Shown here: positions 9,066-17,107 of the stretch, piece by piece
How the letters are laid out: the number at the start of each line of letters is the position of its first letter
Position numbering within the stretch: the first letter of the stretch is position 1
Assembly: GCF_009362735.1 (NCBI RefSeq)
Contig: NZ_WHNP01000030.1
Coordinates: 1 to 64,000, forward strand
Direction: 5' to 3'
DNA from: Paraburkholderia franconis
GTDB lineage: Bacteria; Pseudomonadota; Gammaproteobacteria; Burkholderiales; Burkholderiaceae
Length of the DNA: 64,000 bases
Translations under genes and position numbers: made by a program
Notes under the pieces: generated by a model
What the model was told of the DNA's origin: nothing
The model's input: only the letters and a program-made list of their open reading frames with translations
Database searches by the model: none

Positions 9066-10375
9066 GCTTGCTCTCCTTTGTTGAACGCGAAGAGCGAGAG
9101 CGTCAGGAAAGTCGTGACGATAAGCACGACGGACAAGCCCAGTAGGCCCGCTGTGAAAGTGCCAAAGCTGTCCTTCAGGTAGCCCACGAGGTACGGGCCT
9201 GCAAAGCCACCCAGTGCGCCGATAGAGTTAATCAGCGCCAATCCTCCCGCCGCGGCCTGCCCCGAAAGAAACTTCGCCGGCAACGTGTAGAAGATGGTGC
9301 GCCCTGCAATTGTGCCAATGAGCGCCAAGGTAATCCCGGTCATAGCCGGAACGAGTTGCAGGAAGTAGGTCGAAACACCAAGCGCGATGGCACCAATGAA
9401 AAGGCCCGCCGCCAGGTTTGCGATATGGCCGCCGCGACGGTCCACCTGCTTCGCCCACCACAGAAGCGCGATGGTCGCAAAGAAATACGGAACCGCAGAG
9501 ACCCAGCCAGTTTGCATCACGGTCATACCGTGGGCCTTGAGCATCTGCGGCAACCAGATACCAATGCCGTAGGAGCCCATCGTAAAGCCAAAGGAAATCA
9601 GTGCAAGGATGTACGTTCGCACGTCCTTGAGCGCAGCGGCAAAGTTCTTTTTCTTCTGGGCCGCCGAGCCTTCGCGGTCGAACGCGCTCTGGAGAGCTTC
9701 GCGCTCTTCGAGAGAAAGCCACTTAGCATCGGCAGGTTTGTCCGCAAGCAGTTTCAGAACGAGGAAACCGAGCAGACAAGCCGGCAAACCTTCTACGATA
9801 AACATCCACTTCCAGCCAGCGAGACCAAGCGTCCCGTCCATTTTGAGCAGCCAAGTGGAGAGGGGGCCGCCAACAAGCGAGGACAGCGGCGTCGACACGG
9901 TGAACCATGCAAGCACGCGAGTCCGGTAGTTTGCGGGAAACCAGACGGCAAGGAAGAAAATCACACCGGGGAAAAAGCCTGCTTCGCCGATTCCAAGCAG
10001 AAGGCGAATCGCGTAGAAGCTCGTCGGTCCCACGGCAAGTGCCGTGGCTGCTGCAAAGAAGCCCCACGTAATCATGATGCGGGCGAGCCAGCGCCGTGCG
10101 CCAAAACGATATAGCGCGAGGTTGCTTGGAACTTCGCAGAGGCAGTAACCCGCGAACATGATGCCTGCGCCCCAGCCAAACTGCGTCGCAGTTAGCCCGA
10201 GGTCGCGATTCATCGTCAGCGCGGCGAAGCCGACGCTTGTGCGGTCAAGATAGTTGAAGAAGTACGCAAGCGCGAGAATCGGAATGAACCGCCAGGCCGC
10301 TTTCTGCACGGCTCGTTGCTCAAGCGTCGAATCGGCAGCGTTATCGGCCGTCATATTCGAGGAAATGGATGTCAT
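9062..10375 (-). CDS. MFS transporter, ACS type
   Basis: The start is the ATG at 10375, preceded by GGAGA. Thirteen further upstream codons are open but lack a better site. The 437-residue protein has 12 predicted membrane segments, with FNYLDRTSVGFAAL after segment 1 and GIGEAGFFPGVIFFLAVWFP around residues 120-140. These are the same ACS-family signatures as the carrier at 307-1614. It lies between the CoA-transferase and amidohydrolase genes on the same strand, so it probably imports the compound that the operon degrades. The ligand is unknown; carboxylates are the usual class. Confidence 0.9.
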   Translation of the reverse strand: MTSISSNMTADNAADSTLEQRAVQKAAWRFIPILALAYFFNYLDRTSVGFAALTMNRDLGLTATQFGWGAGIMFAGYCLCEVPSNLALYRFGARRWLARIMITWGFFAAATALAVGPTSFYAIRLLLGIGEAGFFPGVIFFLAVWFPANYRTRVLAWFTVSTPLSSLVGGPLSTWLLKMDGTLGLAGWKWMFIVEGLPACLLGFLVLKLLADKPADAKWLSLEEREALQSAFDREGSAAQKKKNFAAALKDVRTYILALISFGFTMGSYGIGIWLPQMLKAHGMTVMQTGWVSAVPYFFATIALLWWAKQVDRRGGHIANLAAGLFIGAIALGVSTYFLQLVPAMTGITLALIGTIAGRTIFYTLPAKFLSGQAAAGGLALINSIGALGGFAGPYLVGYLKDSFGTFTAGLLGLSVVLIVTTFLTLSLFAFNKGEQA

Positions 10376-10452
10376 GATTCGTCTCCGGCAAATCTCGGCC
10401 GCGCAAAGCACCAAGTCCTTGCGGCCATTGTTTCTTTATGTGCTGGTGAGCG

Positions 10453-11727
10453 TCAGGCGCTAGCGAGTTCGTTCGCCGACGGATTCGATGCTTCGCCTGG
10501 CTTCTGGTCGTTGCACTTCACGACCCCTGCCTCGGTCAACTGCCTGACGTCCTCTGACGTGTAACCGGCCTGTAGAAGTAGTGTGCGGGTGTCTTGCCCG
10601 AGCGACGGCGGCGCTGCTCGCAGTCGAAGGCGCTCACCGCTCAACGTCAGGGGCAACAAGGCTGTCTTGGTGACAACAGGCTGTCCCGCGCCGCTGGCGT
10701 CGGCCGGCAAAATCACGTCAGCCAGGCCACCCGTTGCCAGCAGGTGCTCATCTTCGAACAAGTCTTGAGGCTTCGTGATGGGTGCGTATGGCAGACCGCA
10801 CCGCTCGAACACGGCGCTGATTTCAGCAGCAGTGAACGCCTCCATGTGCTTGCGCAGTTGCGGAAGCAGCCAGTCACGGGCCTGTACGCGTTGGTTATTA
10901 GTAGCAATGCGCTCGTCGGACTTAAGTTCATTGAGACCAAACGCGTCGCAGAAAATCGCCCATTGCGTATCGGACACGACCGCAAGGAAAATCTGCTCAC
11001 CGCCTTTGACCGCGAACACGTCATAAACGGCCCAAGCTGAAATACGGCTCGGCATCGGCGCTGCCGCCTTCCCGGTCACCGCGAATTGCATCATGTGCTG
11101 GGCGACGAGGAACACGTTGTTCTCGAACAATGCGCTCTGAACCTCCTGGCCGCGCCCTGTACGCTCGCGCTGAGCCAGCGCCGCCATCGCACCGATGGCG
11201 CCAAACATGCCGCCCATGATGTCATTGACGCTCGTGCCGGCGCGCAATGGCCTGCCTTCGGGTCCGGTCATGTAGGCGAGCCCCCCCATCATTTGCACGA
11301 CCTCGTCGAGTGCGGTCCGATGGTCGTAGGGTCCGGGGAGGAAGCCCTTGTGCGAGACATAGACGAGACGCGGATTGAGCTTCGACAACGCGGCGTACCC
11401 GAGCCCGAGCTTGTCCATCGTGCCGCTCTTGAAGTTTTCGCTGAAGACATCGGCGCCCACAAGAAGCTTGTGAACGACTTCTACGCCCCGCGCGTCTTTC
11501 ACGTCGACGGAAATGCTTTTCTTGTTTCGATTGAAAGTGCTGAAAAATCCCGCGCCGGAGCCGCGAAGCGCGCGCGTGCTGTCGCCCGCGATGGGTTCGA
11601 CCTTGATAACCTCGGCGCCCAAATCGCCTAGTACCATGCCGCACGTCGGACCCATCACCATGTGCGTCATCTCGACGACACGCACGCCGCTATACGGCAG
11701 AGAATGATTCGCCTGCACTTCGCTCAT
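10453..11727 (-). CDS. CaiB/BaiF (family III) CoA-transferase
   Basis: This 424-residue protein shows the family III pattern. An N-terminal Rossmann half has VRVVEMTHMVMGPTCGMVLGDLGAEVIKVEP. The region FFSTFNRNKKSISVDVKD follows, then the catalytic aspartate region in the VNDIMGGM/TALDEVVQ part, and a C-terminal half typical of the interlocked dimer. It moves CoA between carboxylic acids. Its start overlaps the lyase stop by 4 bases (ATGA), indicating translational coupling. Together they suggest activation of an acid to its CoA ester followed by lyase cleavage. The acid cannot be identified from sequence. Confidence 0.9.
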   Translation of the reverse strand: MSEVQANHSLPYSGVRVVEMTHMVMGPTCGMVLGDLGAEVIKVEPIAGDSTRALRGSGAGFFSTFNRNKKSISVDVKDARGVEVVHKLLVGADVFSENFKSGTMDKLGLGYAALSKLNPRLVYVSHKGFLPGPYDHRTALDEVVQMMGGLAYMTGPEGRPLRAGTSVNDIMGGMFGAIGAMAALAQRERTGRGQEVQSALFENNVFLVAQHMMQFAVTGKAAAPMPSRISAWAVYDVFAVKGGEQIFLAVVSDTQWAIFCDAFGLNELKSDERIATNNQRVQARDWLLPQLRKHMEAFTAAEISAVFERCGLPYAPITKPQDLFEDEHLLATGGLADVILPADASGAGQPVVTKTALLPLTLSGERLRLRAAPPSLGQDTRTLLLQAGYTSEDVRQLTEAGVVKCNDQKPGEASNPSANELASA

Positions 11728-12701
11728 TGCGCCACTCCCAAGAGACAGCCTTCCGGTTGCGGCGCGCTCGGCGCGCGCCCGTCCGCGTATGTGAACCCTT
11801 TGGGAAGCCCCGCGTCCTGCACGTGACCGTAGAGCGCTTCGCCGGGCAACGCCTCTGCAAGAATGGAGCGAGCGGCAACAAGTGCGTCCACATCAATGCC
11901 GGTGTCGTAGCCCATTGCTTCGAGAAGAAAGACGAGGTCTTCGGTGACGATGTTGCCGGTAGCGCCCGGCGCATATGGACATCCGCCGAGACCCGCCTGG
12001 CTCGCATCAATGGTCGTGACACCTACGTCCAACGCCGCAACGACATTGGCCAGACCCTGACCACGCGTGTTGTGAAAGTGCGCTCCACCTGCTTTGTTGC
12101 CAAACTCGGACTGCAGGCGGCGGAACAGCCGTCGGACTTGGGTCGGATTGGCGTAGCCGCTCGTGTCGGACAGACCAATCTCATCGACGCCACAATCGGC
12201 CATCGACTGACACATGCGCATCGTCTGGTCATCTGTGACCGTACCAGCGATGGTGCAACCGAATGCGACGGAGACGCCCGCTTCAATCTCTATGCTGGGG
12301 TATTGAGCGTCGCGCAAAGCGACAATCTCGCGGACATCATCAATCAACTGCGCGGTGGTCTTGCGGATATTCGCCATCGCGTGTTCGTTGGTCACCGAGA
12401 CCGGGAGTGTCACTTTGTGAACTCCTGCTTCGAAGGCTTTCTGGCAACCACGCAGATTGGGCGCGAGCACCGCAACGCGCAGACCGGGAATCGACAACGC
12501 GTGGGCGACGACTTCGCGGATGTCTGCCATCTGCGGAAGCAACTTCGGCGGGACGAACGAACCGACCTCAATTTCCCTCAAACCGGCTGCCGCGAGTGCG
12601 GAAATCCAGCGTAGCTTTGCCGCTGTCGGCATGACGCTCTTGATGCTTTGCAAGCCGTCGCGAGGCCCGACCTCACTAATCAACACTTTGGAATCAGACA
12701 T
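11724..12701 (-). CDS. Hydroxymethylglutaryl-CoA lyase-like enzyme
   Basis: ATG 12701 follows AAAGGA, giving 325 residues. The HMGL-like TIM barrel is clear: EVGPRDGLQS at the N-terminus (substrate and metal contacts), IEVGSFVPPK, HFHNTRGQGLANV (metal histidines; the family usually has HDT, here HNT) and GLGGCPYAPGATGN, the catalytic-cysteine signature. Such enzymes split 3-hydroxy-3-methylglutaryl-CoA or related acyl-CoAs to acetyl-CoA and a keto acid. It is the first gene of the minus-strand operon and is divergent from the IclR gene, with operator-like repeats between. The D-to-N change next to a metal histidine may mean a different substrate. Confidence 0.88.
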   Translation of the reverse strand: MSDSKVLISEVGPRDGLQSIKSVMPTAAKLRWISALAAAGLREIEVGSFVPPKLLPQMADIREVVAHALSIPGLRVAVLAPNLRGCQKAFEAGVHKVTLPVSVTNEHAMANIRKTTAQLIDDVREIVALRDAQYPSIEIEAGVSVAFGCTIAGTVTDDQTMRMCQSMADCGVDEIGLSDTSGYANPTQVRRLFRRLQSEFGNKAGGAHFHNTRGQGLANVVAALDVGVTTIDASQAGLGGCPYAPGATGNIVTEDLVFLLEAMGYDTGIDVDALVAARSILAEALPGEALYGHVQDAGLPKGFTYADGRAPSAPQPEGCLLGVAQ

Positions 12702-12732
12702 CCCTTCATTCCTTTGTTCTATCTGACAGACC

Positions 12733-12823
12733 ATAGTTCTATTGAAGAGAACTATAAAATGATGACGACACTCGGATAAGACGGGTTTACCCCGAAAATG
12801 GCATTTTTTAGAACTTGAGTTCT
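12733..12823. promoter_or_regulatory. Two inverted repeats, likely IclR-type operators
   Basis: Site 1 is ATAGTTCT (12733-12740), a 7-base spacer, then AGAACTAT (12748-12755), with perfect 8-bp arms. Site 2 is AGAACT (12810-12815), TG, then AGTTCT (12818-12823), with perfect 6-bp arms. Both share the half-site AGAACT. They lie in the 174-bp space between the divergent lyase operon and the IclR gene, and their centres are about 72 bp apart. I infer binding by the adjacent IclR protein. Confidence 0.65.
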
Positions 12824-12875
12824 GTCCAGCGAAACTTTAAAGTGATGTGGAAGCCATTTTTCAGGAGAGACGGAA

Positions 12876-13673
12876 GTGCCCGCAGATTTGGACGACAAGG
12901 CAGTGCAACCGCCGGAGTCACAAGAACCCTCCAGCGGCGTCGCCGTGTTGGACAGAGCGTTCGCGATTCTTAATTCCTTCGGACCGACAGACGAAAGGCT
13001 GACGCTTACGGAGATGTCCCGGAGAACGGGTTTGTACAAAAGCACGGTACTGCGGTTGCTCGGTGCCTTAGAGCATGGCGGGTTTATTCGGAAGCTTGAA
13101 GACGGTCAATATGCCGTCGGTCACCAACCTTTGCGGCTTGCCGCGCTCTACCAGCGTTCGTTCCAGGTGGGGCCGGTCATCGAACCGATACTCCAGCAGA
13201 TAAGCCGTGACCTTGGTGAGACCGCTTCCTTCTACGTGCGACAGGGTGACTACCGCCTCGTGTTGTACCGTGTCGAACCATCCAGAAGCGTGCGAGTATC
13301 GATACGCGTCGGCGAGGAGTTCGCGATTGACAAAGGAGCATCAGGCAAGGTGCTGCTGGCCTTTTCCGAATCGCAGGACACACGCTGGAATGACGTGCGC
13401 GGACAGTCGTGGGCCGTCTCTTATGGAGAGCGTGACCCGGAAACGGCGTCTGTCTCGGTGCCAGTCTTCGGAGCCACTGGTGAGCTCGTCGGCGCACTTA
13501 CTTTGTCTGGGCCGAAAGGACGATTCGATACTCCACCGGTCATCACTGCGGCGCTGAACAATCTTCTTGAAAACGCGAAACGCGCAACGCTCGCCTTAGG
13601 CGGAAACGGTGCCCGGTACGACGCCGCCATCGCGGAAGCTGGCAAGGATGGTTTCGTTGTCTCGAGGGGTTAG
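12876..13673 (+). CDS. IclR-family transcriptional regulator
   Basis: GTG 12876 is preceded by AGGAGAG (12863-12869), giving 265 residues. Residues 20-85 form the winged helix-turn-helix: VLDRAFAILNSFG, LTLTEMSRRTGLYKSTVLRLLGALEHGGFI. The C-terminal effector domain contains GETASFYVRQGDYRLVLYRV and IDKGASGKVLLAF, typical of IclR ligand-binding domains. It is divergent from the lyase/CoA-transferase/MFS/amidohydrolase operon and probably controls it and itself through the two inverted repeats in between. The inducer is presumably the operon substrate or its CoA ester. Confidence 0.9.
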   Translation: MPADLDDKAVQPPESQEPSSGVAVLDRAFAILNSFGPTDERLTLTEMSRRTGLYKSTVLRLLGALEHGGFIRKLEDGQYAVGHQPLRLAALYQRSFQVGPVIEPILQQISRDLGETASFYVRQGDYRLVLYRVEPSRSVRVSIRVGEEFAIDKGASGKVLLAFSESQDTRWNDVRGQSWAVSYGERDPETASVSVPVFGATGELVGALTLSGPKGRFDTPPVITAALNNLLENAKRATLALGGNGARYDAAIAEAGKDGFVVSRG

Positions 13674-13675
13674 GC

Positions 13676-14118
13676 GTGGAAGAGCCTTGCCGATTCGCAG
13701 AAGGAGTTCGACCGCACCATCAGTTACATGCAGGACACAATCCTAGCGTTGAAGGCGAGGAACAGTTCGGGCCGATTATGCCGGTTATGCCCTTCGACGA
13801 CATTGAAACACCGCTTGAGTATGTCATCACTTCGGACCACGGACAGCAGGTCAGCATTTTCGGCAGCGACTCCGCGCAGATTGGCGCGCTCGTCGACCCG
13901 CTCGTCAATCCGGTGTGTCACGTCAATCTTAATTGTCAGTGCCAGCGCGGTCCCGACGTTTTTCCGTTTGCGGGACGAAAAAAGGACTCCGCGAAAGGCA
14001 CGCTCTCGGTCACGGATGCGCTGCGCGCGTTCTCGATTCGCTCGATGGTAGGTCGCCACCAAGGAGACGGACGCGAACAAGGCGCTGCTCGACGCGATGG
14101 TCACGAACGCCACCAGCG
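13676..14118 (+). pseudogene. Relic of an aldehyde dehydrogenase (NADP-GAPDH-like)
   Basis: Three pieces in different frames line up with one family. About 13680-13745 reads SLADSQKEFDRTISYMQDTI, from the middle of the enzyme. About 13750-14050 reads EEQFGPIMPVMPFDDIE, DHGQQVSIFG, VDPLVN and CQRGPDVFPF, the C-terminal part of NADP-dependent glyceraldehyde-3-phosphate dehydrogenase-like ALDHs. From 14052 the next frame reads VATKETDANKALLDAMV, the family's final helix. The catalytic cysteine region between the first two pieces is missing, so there is a large internal deletion plus frameshifts. It begins immediately after the IclR stop. Confidence 0.7.
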
Positions 14119-14156
14119 GACCATGCGTGGGTCCGCTGGAGAGAACCCTTGACGCT

Positions 14157-15680
14157 TTATTTCGCAACAGGCATGGTAAATTCCGCGCCTTTGCCGATGC
14201 TGTCGGGCCATCTTTGCATCACGCTCTTGTAGCGGGTATAGAAGCGCACGCCTTCCTCACCGTAGGCATGATGGTCGCCAAACAGCGAACGCTTCCAGCC
14301 ACCGAACGAATGCCACGCCATCGGAACAGGAATAGGCACGTTGACGCCGACCATCCCGACCTGAATCTGCCGCGCGAAAGCCCGGGCCACGCCACCGTCC
14401 GACGTGTACAAGGAAACACCGTTGGCAAACTCAGGCGCGTTAATCAGTTTTACGGCGCTAGCAAAGTCCGGCACACGAATCACGGCAAGAACCGGGCCGA
14501 AGATTTCTTCCCGATAGATTTTCATGTCCGTACGGACATCGTCGAACAGGGTGCCGCCGATGAAGAATCCATTTTCTGCGTACACGGGATGGTCACGACC
14601 GTCGACGATGAGCTTTGCGCCTTCCGCCTCTCCGGAAGCGATATAGCCTGATACCTTCGCCTTGTGTTCAGCGGTGACGAGGGGCCCCATCTCAGCATCG
14701 AGATTTTCGCCATTCTTGATGACGAGCGACTTGACACGAGGAATCAGCTTCTCGATGAGCTGGTCGCCCGTGTTCCCGACCGCAACCGCTACCGAGATGG
14801 CCATGCAGCGCTCGCCCGCCGAACCATAGGCGGCGCCAATCAGTGCGTCGACGGCCTGGTCAAGGTCGGCGTCCGGCATCACGACGAGATGATTCTTAGC
14901 ACCGCCGAGTGCCTGCACACGCTTGCCGCGCCTGGACGCTTCCGTGTGGATGTATTCGGCAATCGGCGTCGAGCCAACGAATGACAGTGCCGCAACGTCC
15001 GGATGGTCGATGAGTGCATCCACCGCCACCTTGTCGCCATTGACGACATTGAAGACACCGTCAGGAAGACCCGCTTCCTTCAGCAGTTCCGCGAGACGGA
15101 GCGAAGCCGAGGGGTCACGCTCCGACGGCTTCAGGATGAACGTGTTGCCGCACGCAAGGGCCACGGGAAACATCCACATCGGGACCATCACCGGGAAGTT
15201 GAACGGCGTGATGCCTGCCACGACGCCCAGCGGCTGACGCAGATTCCAGTTGTCGATGCCGCCGCCAATCTGGTCGGTGAAGTCGGTCTTCAGCAGGTTC
15301 GGGATGCCGCAGGCGAATTCGACGACTTCGATGCCACGAACGACTTCCCCCTGAGCATCGGTGAACACCTTGCCGTGCTCGCGGGTAATCAGCATCGCGA
15401 GTTCGTCGTGGTGCTGGTTCAGCAGTTCCTTGAACTTGAACAGGATACGTGCGCGCTTGAGCGGAGCGGTCTCGCTCCAGCTCGGGAAAGCTGCCGCAGC
15501 AGCTTGTACCGCAGCGTTGACTTCTTCTACCGAGGCAAGCGCAACAGCGCCGGTTACCTCGCCTGTTGCCGGGTTGAAAACATCCTTGAATCGGTCGCTC
15601 GACGTTGCAACGACGCGACCATTGATGAAGTGACTTACCTGCTTGACAGTGAGATTTGCTTTCTCGTTTGCTACGTTCAT
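14157..15680 (-). CDS. mmsA: Methylmalonate-semialdehyde dehydrogenase (CoA-acylating)
   Basis: The start is ATG 15680 (CGGAG upstream), giving the usual family length of 507 residues. The open frame extends further but without family sequence. Features are SHFINGRVV at the N-terminus, the NAD-site region GITPFNFPVMVPMWMFP, the FVGSTPIAEYI loop, the catalytic cysteine in SAGERCMAIS, and PMAWHSFGGWKRSLFGD near the end. It converts methylmalonate (or malonate) semialdehyde to propionyl-CoA (or acetyl-CoA) in valine and beta-alanine catabolism. It lies 49 bases downstream of a truncated omega-aminotransferase, its usual operon partner, which is broken here. Confidence 0.93.
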   Translation of the reverse strand: MNVANEKANLTVKQVSHFINGRVVATSSDRFKDVFNPATGEVTGAVALASVEEVNAAVQAAAAAFPSWSETAPLKRARILFKFKELLNQHHDELAMLITREHGKVFTDAQGEVVRGIEVVEFACGIPNLLKTDFTDQIGGGIDNWNLRQPLGVVAGITPFNFPVMVPMWMFPVALACGNTFILKPSERDPSASLRLAELLKEAGLPDGVFNVVNGDKVAVDALIDHPDVAALSFVGSTPIAEYIHTEASRRGKRVQALGGAKNHLVVMPDADLDQAVDALIGAAYGSAGERCMAISVAVAVGNTGDQLIEKLIPRVKSLVIKNGENLDAEMGPLVTAEHKAKVSGYIASGEAEGAKLIVDGRDHPVYAENGFFIGGTLFDDVRTDMKIYREEIFGPVLAVIRVPDFASAVKLINAPEFANGVSLYTSDGGVARAFARQIQVGMVGVNVPIPVPMAWHSFGGWKRSLFGDHHAYGEEGVRFYTRYKSVMQRWPDSIGKGAEFTMPVAK

Positions 15681-15729
15681 TTCAAAACTCCGGATGCGTG
15701 GTCTGGCCGATGCGGCCCGTCGGTTCAAA

Positions 15730-16167
15730 TCAGGCAACGTTACGCAGGGCGTCACGCACCGTTGAGAAAATCTGGCCAATCTTCTGCTCGTCGACAATCA
15801 GCGTTGGCGAGAAGGCAAGGATGTCACCCGTGTAACGCACAAGCACGCCGGCCTCGAAGCACTTCAGGAACACCTCGTATGCACGTGCCCCCGGCGCACC
15901 CGCGCGCGACTCAAGCTCGACACCGGCGACCAGACCCAGATTGCGGATGTCCTTCACATGCGCAGACCCATGCAGTTCGTGCACAGCATCTTCGAACGCA
16001 CCGGACAAATCTTTCGCACGCTCGTACAACCGGTCACGCTTGTAGATGTCCAGTGTTGCGATTGCAGCCGCGGCTGCTGCCGGGTGCGCCGTGTACGTGT
16101 AGCCGTGGAAAAACTCAATGGCATTCTCGGCTCCGGAGTTGACAACGGTATCGTGCACCTTGCGACG
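15730..16167 (-). pseudogene. Omega-amino acid:pyruvate aminotransferase, C-terminal fragment
   Basis: The minus-strand product matches the last third of class III omega-aminotransferases: HDTVVNSGAENAIEFFHGYT, YTAHPAAAAAAIATLDIYKR, DIRNLGLVAGVELE and VRYTGDILAFSPTLIVDE up to the C-terminus. Beyond about 16167 the match ends abruptly. The PLP-lysine and the first two thirds are absent, and unrelated sequence from an opposite-strand gene takes over. The remaining part has no plausible start codon. The partner mmsA downstream is intact, so its own promoter must now drive it. Confidence 0.8.
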
Positions 16168-16172
16168 GCCGG

Positions 16173-16418
16173 TTGAATCCGCCGTACCACCCCGGCTTCG
16201 ATGTGCTGCCGCCATTCGTGATCTATCGGACAAACCGGATGGACGAAACAAGGTACGCGAAAACCTGCGAAGCCCTCGCCAGCCAGCTGGATAATCTGTG
16301 GACCACGGCGCCCATCCGGTTTCGACCTCAAAACGCCGGAGCATACGACATTCCGGCCCTCACACTGCGCGCCGACGTTGCTCCGGAACAATCGGGTTTC
16401 TCCGCCCACATTGGATGA
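16173..16418 (+). pseudogene. C-terminal fragment of an NAD(P)H-dependent oxidoreductase (flavodoxin fold)
   Basis: The plus-strand frame reads GFDVLPPFVIYRTNRMDETR, followed by YAKTCEALASQLDNLW, FRPQNAGAYDIPALTLR and DVAPEQSGFSAHIG. This resembles the end of MdaB/YwrO-type quinone reductases (PPFxxYRTxRxxxxRxAxxxxAL...). The flavin-binding N-terminal half is missing. The fragment begins where the opposite-strand aminotransferase fragment stops, so the two remnants meet in a deletion or rearrangement junction near 16,165-16,175. Confidence 0.55.
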
Positions 16419-16497
16419 CGGCAATGCACAGGCATGGGCTCGCCACTATAACGGTGATTGGCTTTTATGCCTGGTGCGTAAATTACATTGAACGCAT

Positions 16498-16521
16498 GAC
16501 AGCCGCTTTCGGCGGTCTTTT
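16498..16521 (+). terminator. Probable terminator
   Basis: GACAGCCG (16498-16505) and CGGCGGTC (16510-16517) pair with one mismatch around a 4-base loop, followed by TTTTA. It lies downstream of the oxidoreductase relic. Confidence 0.45.
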
Positions 16522-16611
16522 AGCATCGAGAGAATAAATTGACCGCCGTTATGCTATAAACGGGAAATTGAGCCAAACCAAACTAGCGATCAGCCCGATC
16601 TCGAATGTCAT

Positions 16612-17043
16612 ATGGCGTTTTACTTTGTCGAACCCGAAGTGGCTGGCGGCCTCGGAAAGCATACCGTTCTCGATTCAAGCGTGTATCCGCCGAACGTCAC
16701 GCAATTGCACTACAGAATTATCAATTGGCTCGGCGACGCGCTACTGGAAAGCTTCCCGGCACTGATCATCACCCGCGAGGCCGCTGATGCGTTGCAGGCA
16801 ATGGGAGCAAGTGGAATGGCGTATCGCACCGTTGAAATAACGGTTAGCGACTCGTTTCAGGAAATTTATCCCGACCGGGAATTGCCTGAATTTCTCTGGC
16901 TATGTGTGCCGGGTGTAGCCGGCAAGGACGATTTAGGCATCGCCGATGATTCGCGCCTCGTCGTTTCAGAGCGCGCATTAAAACGGTTGAAAGCCTTCGG
17001 TTTGAATCACGCGATCATCGAAGCGTATCCCGGTTCAACATGA
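16612..17043 (+). CDS. Hypothetical protein, resembles DUF1629/Imm11-type proteins
   Basis: The 143-residue product begins MAFYFVEPEVAGGLGKHTVL and contains LHYRIINWLGDALLESFPA, ELPEFLWLCVPG, and ends VVSERALKRLKAFGLNHAII. This N-terminal 'YFVEPEVAGGLG' and C-terminal 'LVVSERAL..L..FGL.NA' architecture occurs in small proteins that I associate, from memory, with the DUF1629/Imm11 group of predicted immunity proteins. No toxin or Rhs/contact-dependent inhibition gene is adjacent, so if it is an immunity protein it is an orphan. The start has no strong ribosome-binding site. Confidence 0.65.
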   Translation: MAFYFVEPEVAGGLGKHTVLDSSVYPPNVTQLHYRIINWLGDALLESFPALIITREAADALQAMGASGMAYRTVEITVSDSFQEIYPDRELPEFLWLCVPGVAGKDDLGIADDSRLVVSERALKRLKAFGLNHAIIEAYPGST

Positions 17044-17107
17044 ACGCATGCGCGCGGCCTGGCGACTGCCGCGCGCGTGCGCTCGTTCACAGCCCGCAGG
17101 CGACCGC

